From: JBDRFZ01 sp043818395
Lineage (GTDB): Bacteria > Patescibacteriota > Patescibacteriia > 2-12-FULL-60-25
DNA length: 8,019 nt
NCBI GenBank assembly: GCA_043818395.1
Contig: JBDRFZ010000021.1
Span: 1 to 8,019 of the forward strand
Reading direction: 5' to 3'
Every line of letters starts with the position of its first letter. The stretch's first letter is position 1. Under the pieces are notes generated by a model, which did not search any database, was not told the origin of the DNA, and saw only the letters and a list, made by a program, of their open reading frames with translations. The position numbers and the translations under genes are program-made. Shown piece after piece: positions 6,319 through 8,019 of the stretch.

Positions 6319-7362
6319 TTAAAAACGATCTATTAAGGCCAGAACTACGCCTAAACCTGCGCAAAATAATGAAATAATCCATGTACGAAAAACGATCTGC
6401 GGTTCGTTCCATCCGGATGCTTCCAGGTGATGATGCAGGGGCGCGCTTTTAAAAAATTTCTTTTTAAAAATCTTTTTTGATATTACCTGGATTATCACCG
6501 ATACGGTTTCGATTACAAAGGGCAGACCGATGAGCGGTAATAGCAGTGGCTGGTTAGTCAGCATAGCGACTACACCAAGAACCGTACCGAGCGACATGGA
6601 ACCGGTATCACCCATAAAAAATGCGGCTTTCGGCACGTTATACCACAAGAATGCCATGAGCGCGCCCACAATAGCCGCGCAAAAAATGGAGAGTTCAATT
6701 TTACCTTGTGAAAAAGCGATCACGGCATATGCCGCGAATGCCGCCATGAGCGGACCGCCGGCTAAGCCGTCCAGGCCGTCAGTTTCGTTAACCGAAAAAG
6801 AAGTGGCGATAATGACAAAAACGAAAACAAGAATATAGACCCAACCGAGATTGTAATTTCCATAGAATGGAACATGCAAAACATCCCATTCGAGTTTTGA
6901 AAAAAACCACCAGGCGCCGCCCAGAGCGATAAACGCATATGAAAGAAGACGGTGGCGCATCCGCAGTCCTCCGCCATGCGGACCGATTCGTTTAACGTTC
7001 AAATAATCATCAAGCAAGCCTACCAGCGCGGCAGCAATAAGAGCTCCTAAAGGCAGTAAAGTTTGAGCACGAGATAAAAAGTTCCACGAACATAGTGTGG
7101 AATTACCAATAACACAACCTATGGATAAAATCAGCGTCACACAAACAACGGTTAACCATATAACCACTCCGCCGCCCGTCGGAGTTCCCGCCTTAGCCGC
7201 ATGCAGTTGTGCCGCGATCGGGGCGGTTGCTGAATCTCTTATGGATTTTCCGAATTTAATTTTTTTTAAAAATTTAATGTATGCCGGCGCCCAAATAAAC
7301 CCAAGCAAAAAACAAAGCGAGGTTATGGTCAGTAGTTTGATTACGGGAAAAACATCTAGCAT
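6319..7362 (-). CDS. mraY: phospho-N-acetylmuramoyl-pentapeptide transferase MraY
   Basis: MraY is an integral membrane enzyme that moves phospho-MurNAc-pentapeptide from UDP onto undecaprenyl phosphate, making lipid I. The 347-residue product has about ten hydrophobic segments and all main motifs. KAGTPTGGG (57-65) is in the first cytoplasmic loop. GLLDDYLNV (115-123) contains the aspartate pair 118-119. VNETDGLDGLAGG (191-203) and FFMGDTGSMSLG (248-259), with Asp252 for magnesium, follow. SAPLHHHLEASGWNEPQIVFR (306-326) carries the HHH motif. The HHH and TDGLDGLAxG motifs separate it from WecA-type relatives. It starts 3 bases after the small membrane protein with no Shine-Dalgarno site, so translation is likely coupled. 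Its product lipid I is the substrate of murG two genes on. Confidence 0.96.
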   Translation of the reverse strand: MLDVFPVIKLLTITSLCFLLGFIWAPAYIKFLKKIKFGKSIRDSATAPIAAQLHAAKAGTPTGGGVVIWLTVVCVTLILSIGCVIGNSTLCSWNFLSRAQTLLPLGALIAAALVGLLDDYLNVKRIGPHGGGLRMRHRLLSYAFIALGGAWWFFSKLEWDVLHVPFYGNYNLGWVYILVFVFVIIATSFSVNETDGLDGLAGGPLMAAFAAYAVIAFSQGKIELSIFCAAIVGALMAFLWYNVPKAAFFMGDTGSMSLGTVLGVVAMLTNQPLLLPLIGLPFVIETVSVIIQVISKKIFKKKFFKSAPLHHHLEASGWNEPQIVFRTWIISLFCAGLGVVLALIDRF

Positions 7363-7365
7363 AAA

Positions 7366-7761
7366 TTAAATATTAACAATGACGATAAAAAATAAACAAA
7401 TAACCCAAATTATATTAGTAAATGTAAAAACCGAGACCAGGGTCTTGGCGGCTAATTTATCTTTTCTATATACACCGAGCGATACCAGAAAATTAGCGAG
7501 CCAGACTGTTAACATAATAACGGGCAACAAAGTGATCCACGGCCAGGGCCTTACCTCATCAATACCAAGATAAATAGTGTAATGAAGCGTCAATACACCG
7601 GAACGAATGCCTTCCGGTATTAATCTCCAAAGAATATATGAAGATATGCCCACGATTATGGCTATATTCGCCATTAAAGACCATTTAATGAACCGGTCCT
7701 GCCAGGCAAATTTGGCAGAGAAGCGCCACTCCTCGAGCGTCATGTGAGTATCGTATGCCAA
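7366..7761 (-). CDS. small three-helix membrane protein of unknown function
   Basis: The 131-residue product has a charged N-terminal stretch, then hydrophobic segments at about 28-47, 75-97 and 105-130. Between the first two is LHYTIYLGIDEVRPWPW (59-75), rich in aromatic residues, which would lie on the outer face or at the membrane surface. From memory, an LHYNIYFGID-type segment in a protein of this size recurs in Patescibacteria genomes, but no function is known to me. The frame opens at TTG 7761 (MAYDTH) and contains ATG 7743 (MTLEEWRF). Neither has a Shine-Dalgarno site, and the upstream limit is an in-frame TAG. The ATG start would give 125 residues and may be the true one. It is the first gene of the mraY-ftsW-murG operon, 3 bases before mraY, which suggests an envelope role. 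That role is inference only. Confidence 0.8.
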   Translation of the reverse strand: MAYDTHMTLEEWRFSAKFAWQDRFIKWSLMANIAIIVGISSYILWRLIPEGIRSGVLTLHYTIYLGIDEVRPWPWITLLPVIMLTVWLANFLVSLGVYRKDKLAAKTLVSVFTFTNIIWVICLFFIVIVNI

Positions 7762-7820
7762 GAAACGTGGCTAAGCAATGCCTAAAAATCAGCTATTAAT
7801 TATAGCGACTTCATACGATA
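7749..7820. repeat. 9-bp inverted repeat flanking promoter and start region
   Basis: TATCGTATG (7749-7757) and CATACGATA (7812-7820) are perfect inverted copies 54 bases apart. In transcription order one lies just upstream of the -10 box and the other between the TTG and ATG start codons. A second small dyad, GCTAT/ATAGC (7792-7806), spans the -10 box. They could be operator sites or a long-range stem; chance is possible. Confidence 0.35.
7799..7804 (-). promoter_or_regulatory. -10 box of the membrane protein-mraY-ftsW-murG operon
   Basis: A perfect TATAAT on the minus strand lies 37 bases before the TTG and 55 before the ATG of the first gene. The region at -35 (ATAATT with a 17-base spacer) is a poor match, so the promoter may need an activator or be weak. 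The gap from 7762 to 7901 holds no other gene that I can see. Confidence 0.45.
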
Positions 7821-7901
7821 AAATTATTTCTAACCTGCTTATAGAAAAATGAACTATGCATGGAATGCGTATTTCTACCCGCTCTAGCCCATAAATAACG
7901 G

Positions 7902-8018
7902 TTACTGAACTTCCTTGGATCTTTCGGCTGCGCGGTTGGCTTTTTGAAGTGAGTAAATCTTGCTGATCAGTGTATCAATATTTTGTTTGAGGCGTAACGG
8001 ATTGAGCGTTTCGTGTTC
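7902..8018 (-). CDS. 3' end of unidentified gene
   Basis: An open frame enters from the right edge and gives 38 residues before TAA at 7904-7902. It includes NPLRLKQNIDTLISKIYSL and ends in a charged, helical tail rich in Lys, Arg and Glu. Of the other two minus-strand frames, one I checked meets a stop within the first 15 codons. The composition looks coding and could form a coiled coil, but I do not recognise the family. It reads in the same direction as the mraY operon, separated by 140 bases with a -10 box, so it may be a separate transcription unit. No convincing terminator hairpin was seen after its stop. Confidence 0.55.
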   Translation of the reverse strand, partial: EHETLNPLRLKQNIDTLISKIYSLQKANRAAERSKEVQ

Positions 8019-8019
8019 G

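Noticed and set aside
6530..6838. Plus-strand open frame of 102 codons inside mraY
   Set aside because: It is antisense to the well-supported mraY motifs, has no promoter or ribosome site of its own, and its translation resembles no family.
7097..7369. Plus-strand open frame of 90 codons opposite the 5' part of mraY
   Set aside because: It is antisense to conserved MraY residues and has low-complexity, non-protein-like composition.
7840..7875. Possible hairpin near GCATGGAATGC as terminator of the right-edge gene
   Set aside because: The stem has only 4 pairs and no adjoining T-run in the right place, so it is too weak to call.

Overview
The window reads as part of a bacterial chromosome from a small-genome lineage, most likely Patescibacteria (Candidate Phyla Radiation). 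This is inferred from divergent but intact MurG, MurD, MraY and FtsW, very tight gene packing, and a three-helix membrane protein with an LHYTIYLGID segment that I recall as common in that group. TGA is used as an ordinary stop (ends of ftsW, murG and the GT2 gene), so the recoded Gracilibacteria/Absconditabacteria code does not apply. No mobile element, CRISPR array or phage gene was seen.

All protein genes lie on the minus strand, so transcription runs from high to low coordinates. At the right edge is the C-terminal end of an unidentified gene (7902-8018). A 140-base gap with a consensus TATAAT box follows. Then come a small membrane protein (7366-7761), mraY (6319-7362), ftsW (5203-6312) and murG (4148-5206), spaced by 3 bases, 6 bases and a 4-base ATGA overlap. 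Together these make lipid I, make lipid II, and supply the SEDS glycan polymerase.

Between 3893 and 4147 lies a plus-strand tRNA-Lys(UUU) gene with its own promoter (TTGCAC, 17 bases, TAAAAT). It ends at a strong hairpin with T-runs on both sides, which can serve as terminator for the tRNA and for the murG operon arriving from the other direction.

The second minus-strand operon (3892 to the left edge) holds a GT4 glycosyltransferase, a translin/TRAX-family protein, a GT2 glycosyltransferase, murD and the start of an unidentified ORF, with overlaps of 23 and 4 bases. MurD supplies the D-glutamate addition step of the peptidoglycan precursor made by the first operon. The two glycosyltransferases probably build another surface glycan or glycolipid.

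The most interesting item is the translin-family protein. It keeps the four acidic residues associated with the TRAX nuclease, yet sits among cell-envelope genes. Other points of note are the altered MurG glycine loop, the relocation of murD, and the near absence of Shine-Dalgarno sites except before murD and the ORF after it.
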